NCBI GenBank assembly: GCA_023255615.1
Contig: JAHFLI010000003.1
Location: forward strand, 10,244-31,218
Origin: Candidatus Woesearchaeota archaeon
GTDB lineage: Archaea; Nanobdellota; Nanobdellia; Woesearchaeales; JACQSR01
DNA length: 20,975 nucleotides
Reading direction: 5' to 3'
Positions within the stretch are counted from its first letter, which is position 1; each line of letters begins with the position of its first letter. Position numbers and translations under genes: made by a program. The notes beneath the pieces were generated by a model. It ran no database searches and was not told the DNA's origin. It saw only the letters and a program-made list of their open reading frames with translations. Below, piece after piece: positions 13,271 to 20,862 of this stretch.

Positions 13271-15976
13271 TTATTCTGATTCAGTTTGAGTGATATCGTT
13301 GAACCAGATCTTACAGTCTGTAATGCGGTCTTGTGCGCAATTTAAGTGGGTATATTCTGGAGCTGGCAAGTCAATGTATTCACAAACATGGTGTTGATCA
13401 TTCAACATACTGCATACTTGTTCAATCGGTTGCGAAGGCATAACATCTAAGGAACATGCAAGGTCTGCTCCTGTTCCGCAAGAAAAGAGTTTCCATTGTG
13501 AAATCGAATATTCGGTGGCATTGATTTCGGTAATAGTGTCGTTTGCTGAGATATTATCAAAGTTATCACACAAGATATCCGAACCACAGTATCGTGTCAT
13601 CATGTGTTCATATGAAAGTACAGGTTTGTCAATTTGATTTATTTCATGGCATGAGTTATTATCTATGAATTGGAGTTGTTGTTGAACATGATAACTTCCA
13701 TCATAAAAGCATGCCCCGGTATGATCTGTTCCTTTCCACTGTTCATCATACGTTGTCATTGCCATCGCAATAACAGGTGCAGTTGCTCCATGACTCACTC
13801 CAGAGATAAGTAAATCTTTTCCGTTCCATCTACTCGTAATTATAGGATGATGCATGATATCGCGGATGCTTGCATCAACACGCTCGGCTTCATTGACATA
13901 AGGGTAACGTCCTGCTTCATCAGCAGTTTCAAAAAGTTCTACGCACGTTGCAATATAGCCATCATCAGCATAACTGGTAAGAATATTCTGTGCATAATCA
14001 AGGTTGCAATTCATCTCTCCGCCACTGAAAAAGATGAGCAACTTATCACAGTTTTGTAGACATGAATCGACTTTGTATTGCCATATACATGACTCATTTC
14101 CTGTTACCTCTTCACAAGCAGTAACAATTCCTGAACTTGGAAATGTTGATTGGCTTACAAAAATAAATTCAGGTATTGGAGTAATGGTGATATTGTTAAG
14201 ATCTTCATGAGTGATGTATGGAACAGTTTGTCCATCTTGTGTGATGAGATGTTCAATGATTGCGGAACCATTTCCTAACTGTATTGTTTGAAAGGGAACA
14301 TCATCTTCAGGCAGTCGTAACTTTCCATCATCGAGCCATGCAATATAGAATGTTTCCGATTCATTTGTAAATTTGTAGACATAAATATTGTTATCAATAC
14401 TCATTTTTTCAATAGAATCGTAGACTCCTAAGTGCTGCTGCAACTGTTGTAGTGCATAAAATGCTGGATATTTGCCAATGATCGTACGGTGTTCTGATCC
14501 AGGCTGGACACTAGTTTCTAATAATCCTCCCCATGCAGCATTCCCTGTTCCTGCATGGAGTAATTGTTTGAAAATGAATTCGTTCATGTCTTCAGTAAAT
14601 GCTAAGTCAATTTGTTGTATTCCTTGCTCAGATGCAATTGTTGCTCGTTTGACGATATCTGCAGCAATAAATGCTCTTGTCCACGCTGTTGTCTCAGCAT
14701 CTTTAGCTATTAATTCAGTGAAGTAATCAGCAAGTTTGCATAAATCCTGTTCCGTCGCAGGATAAAACAATACTCCATGCGTTCCCGTACATGTATCTGC
14801 CGGCCCATACGCAATGAATGGCGTTGGTGATGTATCAGAAATGATAATCGGTTTATCATAACCTCGATGTTGCATTTCAGACGAAAAAAACGCCTTAATT
14901 CTTGGAATTTCATTAGGATCACCAAGAGAATGCACATTGAGCATATCAAAACTTTCAGGATGATCGAGAATAATTCTTATATCCTTGAGAGAATGCGTTT
15001 GATCTTGCATGGTGTCAAATGCAGTTTCATATTCATCAGATGTTATGTTTCGATCCAATGCTCCAAATGTAAGGAATGCAGCATGGGCAACATGTGCGTT
15101 CACATTAGCATCATGAGCGATTTGATAAGCTATTCCTAAATGATCGACATATGCATTGACATCTTCGGGCTCGTATGACGAAAATTCTACTCCAATTTCA
15201 TAATTGTTAATCGGATAAATTAATCCCGGCATGTCATCAACTCCATCGCCATCATAACGTTCGACAACTGTATGCCACCATGCTTCATACATTTGTTGGT
15301 ATTCTGGCTTAGGTAAGGGATTAGCGACGGTAAGTTTTGTGGCGGCAATGGAGCCCCAGGTGCTTTGATGCCGCACACCAAAAATGATATCGGAAAAACC
15401 GGCAGTTTGATATTCGAGAACCATCGCATCAAGATTGGAAAAATCGATAGACTCGTTAGGGCCACCTTGCATGACATCCCACATCGTATAAAGCTCAGGA
15501 AAAAATTTTACTCCCGTAATTCCTAATTCAGATAAGGCAGATGCTTGCCCAGGAAACGCATATTCTATTCCTAGAATGGTATTTTTTGACTGTGGCTCAG
15601 GTTCCGGCTCCGGATCAGGTTGAGGCTCAGGTAAAGGTTCAGGTTCCGGCTCCGGATTCGAACCTGATCCACCTCCACCTCCCGAATACCGACGTGGCTT
15701 CTCAATGATGGATTCTTGTTGGGGAACAGGCTCTGGTAAAGGTTCAGGATCAAATTCAGGACATGCAGCAAATTCGCAACTCGGAAGAATTCTCATTACA
15801 GTACTTCCGTCAGGACAGATTTTGACCTCTGTACTGCAACGAGGAGTTTCTATCGGGATTGTTATCTCATCAAGAGGAGCAGTTACAGCGCCAGAAATTC
15901 CAGTAAAATGACTACCTAAAGCCTGAACTCCCACAAAAACCAAAACCGTTGTAAGTAAAATGAGCACTTTATTCAT
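13271..15976 (-). CDS. Secreted two-domain enzyme: glycosidase-like plus esterase-like
   Basis: The 901-residue protein starts with a signal peptide (residues 1-20, MNKVLILLTTVLVFVGVQAL). Residues 45-73 form a small four-cysteine module. A Pro/Glu linker with a glycine run spans 74-130. Residues 131-515 resemble a glycosidase TIM barrel: GIEYAFPG, GITGVKFFPELYTMWD, FGVRHQSTWGS and NNYEIGVEF at 257-265 with candidate acid E260/E264, then PIIISDTS at 376-383. Residues 520-610 look like a beta-sandwich. Residues 615-895 are an alpha/beta-hydrolase-like domain with the nucleophile elbow GVSHGAT at 726-732 (S728) and about 15 cysteines. It is probably exported or anchored to act on polysaccharides carrying esters. 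The alpha/beta call rests on the elbow and is moderate; the exact glycosidase family is unknown. Confidence 0.7.
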   Translation of the reverse strand: MNKVLILLTTVLVFVGVQALGSHFTGISGAVTAPLDEITIPIETPRCSTEVKICPDGSTVMRILPSCEFAACPEFDPEPLPEPVPQQESIIEKPRRYSGGGGGSGSNPEPEPEPLPEPQPDPEPEPEPQSKNTILGIEYAFPGQASALSELGITGVKFFPELYTMWDVMQGGPNESIDFSNLDAMVLEYQTAGFSDIIFGVRHQSTWGSIAATKLTVANPLPKPEYQQMYEAWWHTVVERYDGDGVDDMPGLIYPINNYEIGVEFSSYEPEDVNAYVDHLGIAYQIAHDANVNAHVAHAAFLTFGALDRNITSDEYETAFDTMQDQTHSLKDIRIILDHPESFDMLNVHSLGDPNEIPRIKAFFSSEMQHRGYDKPIIISDTSPTPFIAYGPADTCTGTHGVLFYPATEQDLCKLADYFTELIAKDAETTAWTRAFIAADIVKRATIASEQGIQQIDLAFTEDMNEFIFKQLLHAGTGNAAWGGLLETSVQPGSEHRTIIGKYPAFYALQQLQQHLGVYDSIEKMSIDNNIYVYKFTNESETFYIAWLDDGKLRLPEDDVPFQTIQLGNGSAIIEHLITQDGQTVPYITHEDLNNITITPIPEFIFVSQSTFPSSGIVTACEEVTGNESCIWQYKVDSCLQNCDKLLIFFSGGEMNCNLDYAQNILTSYADDGYIATCVELFETADEAGRYPYVNEAERVDASIRDIMHHPIITSRWNGKDLLISGVSHGATAPVIAMAMTTYDEQWKGTDHTGACFYDGSYHVQQQLQFIDNNSCHEINQIDKPVLSYEHMMTRYCGSDILCDNFDNISANDTITEINATEYSISQWKLFSCGTGADLACSLDVMPSQPIEQVCSMLNDQHHVCEYIDLPAPEYTHLNCAQDRITDCKIWFNDITQTESE

Positions 15977-15997
15977 ATGAGTTGCAATCTCTCTCCC

Positions 15998-16009
15998 CTA
16001 TATAAAAGT
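15998..16009 (-). promoter_or_regulatory. TATA box of the secreted enzyme gene
   Basis: On the minus strand ACTTTTATATAG lies about 23-33 bases before the ATG at 15976, giving a short or absent leader. Confidence 0.5.
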
Positions 16010-16136
16010 TTCTATATGTTACTACTTTAAAGTAATTATATAAATAGGTAAGTAGCATAAATAATTTTCGAATCACAGGGCAATGAACATTGTCTTGAGA
16101 AGTTTTAAAAAAGAAACAAACTAACTCTAATGTGAT

Positions 16137-16293
16137 GGGCCTGTAGCCTAGCCTGGTAATCTTTTTGGCAAGCAAAAAGCTTAACCAAACTTCGGGGATT
16201 TTCCCTTCGGTCAATCCCCGCAACTTGAGATTGGGTATATAGGGCGACTGCCTTCTAAGCAGTAGGTCGGGGGTTCAAATCCTCCCAGGCCCA
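16137..16293 (+). tRNA. tRNA-Arg (UCU) with a D-loop intron
   Basis: The acceptor stem is GGGCCTG (16137-16143) with CAGGCCC (16286-16292) and discriminator A at 16293; CCA is not encoded. The anticodon stem ACTGC/GCAGT (16247-16251, 16259-16263) surrounds the intact seven-base loop CTTCTAA with anticodon TCT at 16254-16256. The T arm is GGGGG-TTCAAAT-CCTCC. The D arm is interrupted by an 82-base intron. Removing 16157-16238 yields D-stem GCCT/GGGC and D-loop AGCCTGGATA, an ordinary archaeal D-loop. The tRNA reads AGA and AGG codons. A TATA-like GTTTTAAAAAAG at 16102-16113 precedes it, and a T-rich run follows. Confidence 0.93.
16157..16238 (+). other. Bulge-helix-bulge intron in the tRNA D-loop
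   Basis: The junctions form a textbook motif. The D-stem side helix CCTA/TAGG (16147-16150, 16240-16243) is followed by a 4-base central helix GCCT/GGGT (16151-16154, 16233-16236, two G-U pairs). A 5' bulge GGT (16155-16157) and a 3' bulge ATA (16237-16239) flank it, and the intron helix AATC/GATT (16158-16161, 16229-16232) closes it. Cutting after the second base of each bulge gives the consensus D-loop. Inside the intron are a CTTTTT/AAAAAG hairpin and a perfect 8-base stem CGGGGATT/AATCCCCG (16193-16200, 16213-16220). Confidence 0.85.
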
Positions 16294-16312
16294 TTTTACT
16301 TTATTTGTTATT
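16294..16312 (+). terminator. T-rich run after tRNA-Arg
   Basis: TTTTACTTTATTTGTTATT follows the discriminator base directly. Such runs are enough for termination in archaea. Confidence 0.35.
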
Positions 16313-16329
16313 ATGTTAACGACAAGTTA

Positions 16330-16695
16330 TTGATTTCATCAGAATTACCTCTTCATATGATTGAAGAAAATAATGGTTTGGTTGCTCATTATGACCTACT
16401 GAACTATTTAGCAAATAAATGCGGAGATAGGGATAGTTCAATCTTGGAGTTGTTTTCCTCGGAAGAAATTCTAGTTACAAGCGATCTGTATCAAAAAGTC
16501 AGATGGAATATTATTGCTGGTGCATCGTTAGCAGGAGCATTTTGGACACACGGATTGCCTTATCCTATTATGGAAATTCTTCAACGAGTGACGCCTCGGT
16601 ATACTCCAACGAACCAAATAGATATTCAGGTCCCTATCCCACCATTGAAACAAACATTAGAAGAAGCAGTAACGGCATTAAGAAGTTATTCATAA
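16330..16695 (+). CDS. Small uncharacterised protein
   Basis: The frame gives 121 residues from a TTG at 16330 or 112 from an ATG at 16357; no ribosome site favours either. The sequence is soluble and well behaved (LVAHYDLLNYLANKCGD, SLAGAFWTHGLPYPIMEIL, and a C-terminal PPLKQTLEEAVTALR helix), suggesting a real helical protein. I recognise no family. An ATG at 16313 after the tRNA opens a 6-residue frame out of phase with it, so a frameshift at the start is possible. Confidence 0.45.
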   Translation: MISSELPLHMIEENNGLVAHYDLLNYLANKCGDRDSSILELFSSEEILVTSDLYQKVRWNIIAGASLAGAFWTHGLPYPIMEILQRVTPRYTPTNQIDIQVPIPPLKQTLEEAVTALRSYS

Positions 16696-16813
16696 ACCAT
16701 CATCCTAATCCCTGTTTTACCTCTTCGTATGCGAACTGGTGCAGACATAACAGCGGGGAATTGAATTTTATTTTTAACCCTTTATGTCCTCTACACGCAA
16801 TATCCCCAAACCT

Positions 16814-16855
16814 TTTTATACAATCTTCGTCTCTAGTGAAGTAATAAAAAGAGGT
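16814..16855 (+). promoter_or_regulatory. Promoter and ribosome site of the antiporter operon
   Basis: TTTTTATAC at 16814-16822 is a TATA box, with transcription expected near 16845. GAGGT at 16851-16855 lies 4 bases before the ATG at 16860. The operon thus has a short leader, unlike many genes here. Confidence 0.5.
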
Positions 16856-16859
16856 AGCT

Positions 16860-18125
16860 ATGGATATCCTGTATATCATCTTACTGTCCTTGTCATTGTC
16901 GTGGGTATTCTCTGAATTTCTTGGAAAATTAAAATTTCCTCGAGTATTAGCACCAATTCTGGTTGGAGTCTTACTGGGAATAAAACCGATAAAAGATGTT
17001 TTGATTGGCAAGGACGCAACCACGGTTCTCTCGACGTTTTCAGACATTGGACTTATTTTCTTGATGTTTTATGTCGGATTTGAATTAAATGTCAAAGACA
17101 TGATGAAAACAGGAAAGCGATCCTTTATCATTTCTATTTTATGTTCAGTCTGTGCATTTGCCTCGGGTTTTCTTGTGGGCAAATTATTTGGATTATCAAC
17201 ATCAACTGCCATTATTATGGGGGCTTCACTTTCCGTCACGGCAGAAGCAATTGCCGTTAATGTCCTCGAAGAACTCAGCATGCTGCATTCAAGTCTAGGT
17301 AATATTATCGTAGCAGCAGGCATTATTGACAACATTTTCGAATTGATTATTCTTGCCGTTATCGTGTATGTAACAAAAGAAACCACAGCATCGTCTCCTT
17401 TACTTATTCTCCCTTTTCTATTCATTCTTGGATTAGCAATTCTTCTGATCTACCGATCCATTCTTCCAAAAACACTCCTCATTGCTGAGCGATACAATAT
17501 GCAGACCAGCGTATTCATGATTTCAGTGATCCTTGCGCTTCTCACGTCATTACTATCAGAATATCTTGGATTTGGATTCGTAATGGGTGCATTGATCGCG
17601 GGAGTAATGATGAATAGCGTTCTTGAGCATCATCGAAAAAGTGAGTTTAGGAAAGGAAAAAAGCAGCTCTTCACCATGTCTCTGATTGAATTTAAAGAAC
17701 TCAGAGAAAAAATGAAGCAACACGATTTTACCGTCGACGCCATAAAAACAACGGCTTTTGGTTTTCTCGTGCCATTCTTTTTTATCTGGATTGGTCTTCA
17801 TGTCGACTTATCATCCTTTCTCGTTCATCCACTTCTCGTCGTGGTCTACTGTATTGCCGCATTTGCAGGAAAAGTGATTGGAGGTGGTCTGGGAAACTGG
17901 ATTGCAAAAGGAAGTGTCCAAGAGGGAATGACGATTGGGTGGGCATTGAACGCGCGAGGCTCAGTTGAATTAGTCTTTGCAGAACTCGCACGCGCAAATA
18001 ATATTATTACCAATGATATCTTCTCAGTTATTGTCTTCATGACGGTGTTTACGACATTATTTTCACCAGTAATGTTTAAATACCTCGTCTTAAAACAGAA
18101 GATATCAAAAAAGGTATTTACATGA
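16860..18125 (+). CDS. CPA2-type cation:proton antiporter
   Basis: The 421-residue protein has about 12-13 membrane helices and no C-terminal RCK domain. It opens with the family N-terminus (FSEFLGKLKFPRVLAPILVG, then VLLGI), followed by DIGLIFLMFYVGFELN at 62-77. The core crossing region is GASLSVTAEAIAVNVL at 121-136 and the ion-site helix AAGIIDNIFELIILAVI at 152-168. In Na+/H+ members such as NapA the latter normally carries an Asp-Asp pair; here it is D157-N158, so ion choice or coupling may differ. It exchanges Na+ or K+ for protons. Its stop overlaps the next start by four bases (ATGA). Confidence 0.88.
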   Translation: MDILYIILLSLSLSWVFSEFLGKLKFPRVLAPILVGVLLGIKPIKDVLIGKDATTVLSTFSDIGLIFLMFYVGFELNVKDMMKTGKRSFIISILCSVCAFASGFLVGKLFGLSTSTAIIMGASLSVTAEAIAVNVLEELSMLHSSLGNIIVAAGIIDNIFELIILAVIVYVTKETTASSPLLILPFLFILGLAILLIYRSILPKTLLIAERYNMQTSVFMISVILALLTSLLSEYLGFGFVMGALIAGVMMNSVLEHHRKSEFRKGKKQLFTMSLIEFKELREKMKQHDFTVDAIKTTAFGFLVPFFFIWIGLHVDLSSFLVHPLLVVVYCIAAFAGKVIGGGLGNWIAKGSVQEGMTIGWALNARGSVELVFAELARANNIITNDIFSVIVFMTVFTTLFSPVMFKYLVLKQKISKKVFT

Positions 18126-18847
18126 AAATTCTCTTAACTGAAGATGGAAAAAAGTTTTTTGTGAAAGATCCATCAAAAGACTTTCATTCAACCTTTGGAT
18201 TTATCACCTCATCAGACTTTAAAAAGAAGGACGGCACGATTGTTCAAACCAACATGGGAAAGAAAATGACGCTCGCAAGTCCAACATTCATGGATCGCTT
18301 TGAAAAAATAAAGCGCGGTCCTCAAATTATTCCCCTCAAAGACGTTGGATTGATCATTGCAGAAACAGGATTACATAAAAAATCAAAAGTTGTCGACGCA
18401 GGTACGGGTTCAGGTGCACTCTGTTTTCAATTAGCAACGATTGCGAAAGAAGTGACTTCATATGAAATACGAGAAGATTTTCATGGTATTGCTCAAGAAA
18501 ATAAAAAATTTCTCGATCTTAAAAACGTCAAGTTAAAATTGGCTGACGTTCAGAAAGGAATCCAAGAGAAGAAAGTAGATCTTGCTACCTTCGATTTACC
18601 TGATCCCTGGAATGCTCTTCCTTCTGCAATACGCTGCTTGAAAGTTGGCGGATTTCTTGTTTCATATTCTCCGACCATTCCACAAGTGATGGATATGGTC
18701 AATGCACTCCACCAATCAAAACAGTTTGTGATATTGAAAACTTGCGAAGTGATGGAGCGTGAATGGGAAGTCGAAGAAAGAAAAGTTCGTCCAAAATCAC
18801 AACAAATCGGCCATTCAGGGTTCTTGACTTTTGCGAGGAAACGGTAA
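18122..18847 (+). CDS. trmI: TrmI-like tRNA (adenine-N1) methyltransferase
   Basis: The 241-residue protein has an N-terminal beta domain (LTEDGKKFFVKDPSKDFHS) and a class I methyltransferase fold. The SAM-binding motif is VVDAGTGSGALC at 90-101, and DLPDPW at 158-163 is the active-site motif of the TrmI family. The C-terminus RPKSQQIGHSGFLTFARK is also typical. Archaeal TrmI methylates A58, and in some species also A57, in the T loop of tRNA. It overlaps the antiporter by four bases and the next gene by one base (TAATG), so the three are one operon; the functional link is not obvious. Confidence 0.88.
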   Translation: MKILLTEDGKKFFVKDPSKDFHSTFGFITSSDFKKKDGTIVQTNMGKKMTLASPTFMDRFEKIKRGPQIIPLKDVGLIIAETGLHKKSKVVDAGTGSGALCFQLATIAKEVTSYEIREDFHGIAQENKKFLDLKNVKLKLADVQKGIQEKKVDLATFDLPDPWNALPSAIRCLKVGGFLVSYSPTIPQVMDMVNALHQSKQFVILKTCEVMEREWEVEERKVRPKSQQIGHSGFLTFARKR

Positions 18848-19635
18848 TGGTCTTAGAACAATATTTCAAAGTTGCGTGGGTGGAAAGGAAATTCCATTCG
18901 TTTTACATTGCCTTGATTTACAGCATCATCGGAATTTTGAGCGCCCGTCTAATTTTTCCAAACGATGTTGGATTGATGAGCCTTGCATTTATTTCCATTT
19001 TGCTCATTCCTTCGTTAGGTGTTTTGCTGCAATTAGAAGAAAATATAGAGATCCGCGAAAAAAAATTGTCTCTGAAAATGTTATTCAAGGACCATACCGA
19101 TATCATGAAAGTATACTTCTTTGTCTTCTTCGGATGTTTTTTAATCTACTTATTGATCGGGGTGATTTTTCCAACCTCGTTTATTGGTGATTTATTTTTT
19201 CCGCAGTTTCGTGCGGCAAACATTGTTGGGTCCGCGATATCTTTAAATGCGTTCCAAGAATTAGTGATCAATAACTCAGTAGTCTTTGTCGTTGCATTTA
19301 TCCTCTCATTTATTTATGGCTCTGGCGCAATTCTCTTTTTAGTCTGGAATGCATCAGTCTGGGGAATTGCCTTTGGCTTTACTGCTCGACAGATCGTATT
19401 ATCCGGCACGTTAACGGGTTTCTATACTTACTTTTTTTATTTCCCTCATCTGATCATTGAAGGAACTGCATATCTCTTTGCGGCAGTTGTTGGCGGCGTC
19501 GTATCAAAAGCAGTGCTGCGTGAACCGCTCTTTTCAAGAAAATTTACCCATTTAGTAACCGATGCGTTACTTTTATTAGGCATTGGATTATTTCTAGTCA
19601 TTATTGGGGGAATTATCGAGGCACAATTTTTTTAA
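18847..19635 (+). CDS. SpoIIM/DUF95-like membrane protein
   Basis: The 262-residue protein has about six membrane helices. LILFLVWNASVWGIAFGF-like sequence (residues about 159-176, with AILFLVWNASVWGIAFGFTA) is the signature of the SpoIIM/DUF95 family, as are the ELVINNSVVFVVAFILSF and FPHLIIEGTAYLFAAVVGG segments. In Bacillus SpoIIM assists peptidoglycan remodelling in sporulation; archaeal relatives lack a known role. I chose the ATG at 18847, overlapping the methyltransferase stop by one base, because an earlier in-frame start would lie deep inside that gene. Confidence 0.8.
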   Translation: MVLEQYFKVAWVERKFHSFYIALIYSIIGILSARLIFPNDVGLMSLAFISILLIPSLGVLLQLEENIEIREKKLSLKMLFKDHTDIMKVYFFVFFGCFLIYLLIGVIFPTSFIGDLFFPQFRAANIVGSAISLNAFQELVINNSVVFVVAFILSFIYGSGAILFLVWNASVWGIAFGFTARQIVLSGTLTGFYTYFFYFPHLIIEGTAYLFAAVVGGVVSKAVLREPLFSRKFTHLVTDALLLLGIGLFLVIIGGIIEAQFF

Positions 19636-19636
19636 C

Positions 19637-20215
19637 ATGGCAAATGAAGACCAGAATCCAAAAAAAGAAAAAATTTCCCTGGAAAAAAAGATTCTTCAAC
19701 ATCCGACTGCTATTAATATTTTTGTCGACGGGTATGACGACATCTTTTCTGATTTTGATGCTCGACAGTATGAAGTTCGCGCACTCTCTGACGACTTCCT
19801 TTTAGAAGCAAAAAAGGCAAGCCATGAGAAACAACCAACCGATCTTGAACTGGTTTTTTTTGTTCCATCAAAAGAAAGGAATGCAAATCATGAAAAAATC
19901 ATTCGGAGTAGGCTCTCCAAGCATTTTAAAAAACATTTTCAACAGCTTAAAGAAACAAGGAAGAATGTAACAAAAAAGGGATATGCCCTTCTCGCAGTGG
20001 GAGTTATTATTATGTTTATTACCTCATATATTCTCTTCTATAATCATGAAAAGGATTTTTTTCTGAACTTTTTTGTCGTGCTGCTTGAGCCTGCCGGATG
20101 GTTCTTATTTTGGGAAGGCTCTAATATGATTTTCTTCGGTTCAAAGAAAGAAACCCCTGATTTGGAATTTTACGGTAAAATGTCTGGATGCAAGATCTCT
20201 TTTGAAAGTTATTAG
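19637..20215 (+). CDS. Uncharacterised two-helix membrane protein
   Basis: The 192-residue protein begins at an ATG one base after the SpoIIM-like stop. The N-terminal 110 residues are charged and cytoplasmic-looking, with a folded section (INIFVDGYDDIFSDFDARQY, then a basic helix SKHFKKHFQQLKETRKNV). Two membrane helices follow (YALLAVGVIIMFITSYILF and FFLNFFVVLLEPAGWFLFW), then a short tail. I recognise no characterised family. Its place directly after the SpoIIM-like gene suggests partners in the membrane. Confidence 0.65.
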   Translation: MANEDQNPKKEKISLEKKILQHPTAINIFVDGYDDIFSDFDARQYEVRALSDDFLLEAKKASHEKQPTDLELVFFVPSKERNANHEKIIRSRLSKHFKKHFQQLKETRKNVTKKGYALLAVGVIIMFITSYILFYNHEKDFFLNFFVVLLEPAGWFLFWEGSNMIFFGSKKETPDLEFYGKMSGCKISFESY

Positions 20216-20247
20216 AATAATTTGAAGCTATTGCTCTTCTTAGGGAA

Positions 20248-20259
20248 AAATTTAAATAT
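20248..20259 (+). promoter_or_regulatory. TATA box of the anchored cysteine-rich gene
   Basis: AAATTTAAATAT lies about 22-33 bases before the ATG at 20281, separating this gene from the preceding operon and implying a leaderless transcript. Confidence 0.45.
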
Positions 20260-20280
20260 CACTATACCATCGACTTTCCT

Positions 20281-20862
20281 ATGGACCCGGACAAAACCCC
20301 TGAATCAAAGAATTGGGCGGTGTATGTCGTTATCGCGATTGTTGCTATCGTTTTTCTGCTGTTTTGGATTATGACAAAAAATGATGTGAAAATAGAACCA
20401 ACACAAGAAAAGAAAACAGATCTTCAAGCCTCACCACCGCTTCAAGGTCAAGCAACAGGAGCAGTAGTTGCTCAAGGATCGTGCACGGATTCGGATGGCG
20501 AGAATACGTTTGTTGCTGGTGAAACCTCCCTTGGAGATAAAGATGTAAAAGATTCATGCCATGGAAACAAAGTCATTGAATTTATTTGTGGTAAAAAAGA
20601 AGGTAATGATGCGATTATTCAAAAACTGTTGAAGTGCCCAGGTGCGTGTAATAACGGTGCATGTGTTCCTACCTGCGGGGAAACGGATAATGGCATTGAC
20701 ATAAAAACAAGATCTATTGTGTATGGTGGGAATGAACGCGGGCTTATAGGTGCTATTGAACGATGCAAGGATACACATACGCTGATGGAATATTTCTGTT
20801 CGGGATCCGAAATTGTTGAACGAGATATCGCCTGCACGTGCAAAGAAGGCTCCTGTGTATGA
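20281..20862 (+). CDS. Membrane-anchored protein with two cysteine-rich modules
   Basis: The 193-residue protein has an N-terminal helix at about 13-31 (AVYVVIAIVAIVFLLFWIM), then an acidic and proline-containing spacer and two related modules. Module one (about 67-128) runs SCTDSDGENT, a central Cys, EFICG and CPGACNNGAC. Module two (about 131-193) runs CGETDNGIDI, ERCKD, EYFCSGSE and CTCKEGSC. Each holds about six cysteines in the same order, so they probably arose by duplication and form disulfides outside the cell, which would need a system like that at 2309-4602. Similar C-x-DSDG modules occur in surface proteins of related archaea, in my recollection. The stop overlaps the next start (ATGA). 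Confidence 0.7.
   Translation: MDPDKTPESKNWAVYVVIAIVAIVFLLFWIMTKNDVKIEPTQEKKTDLQASPPLQGQATGAVVAQGSCTDSDGENTFVAGETSLGDKDVKDSCHGNKVIEFICGKKEGNDAIIQKLLKCPGACNNGACVPTCGETDNGIDIKTRSIVYGGNERGLIGAIERCKDTHTLMEYFCSGSEIVERDIACTCKEGSCV

Noticed and set aside
15580..15770. Repeat-like Gly/Pro-rich sequence on both strands
   Set aside because: This is the Pro/Glu linker and glycine run of the secreted enzyme (about residues 74-130), not a CRISPR or tandem repeat element.
16157..16238. Box C/D guide RNA inside the tRNA intron
   Set aside because: I find no C box (RTGATGA) paired with a D box (CTGA); the intron has only hairpins.
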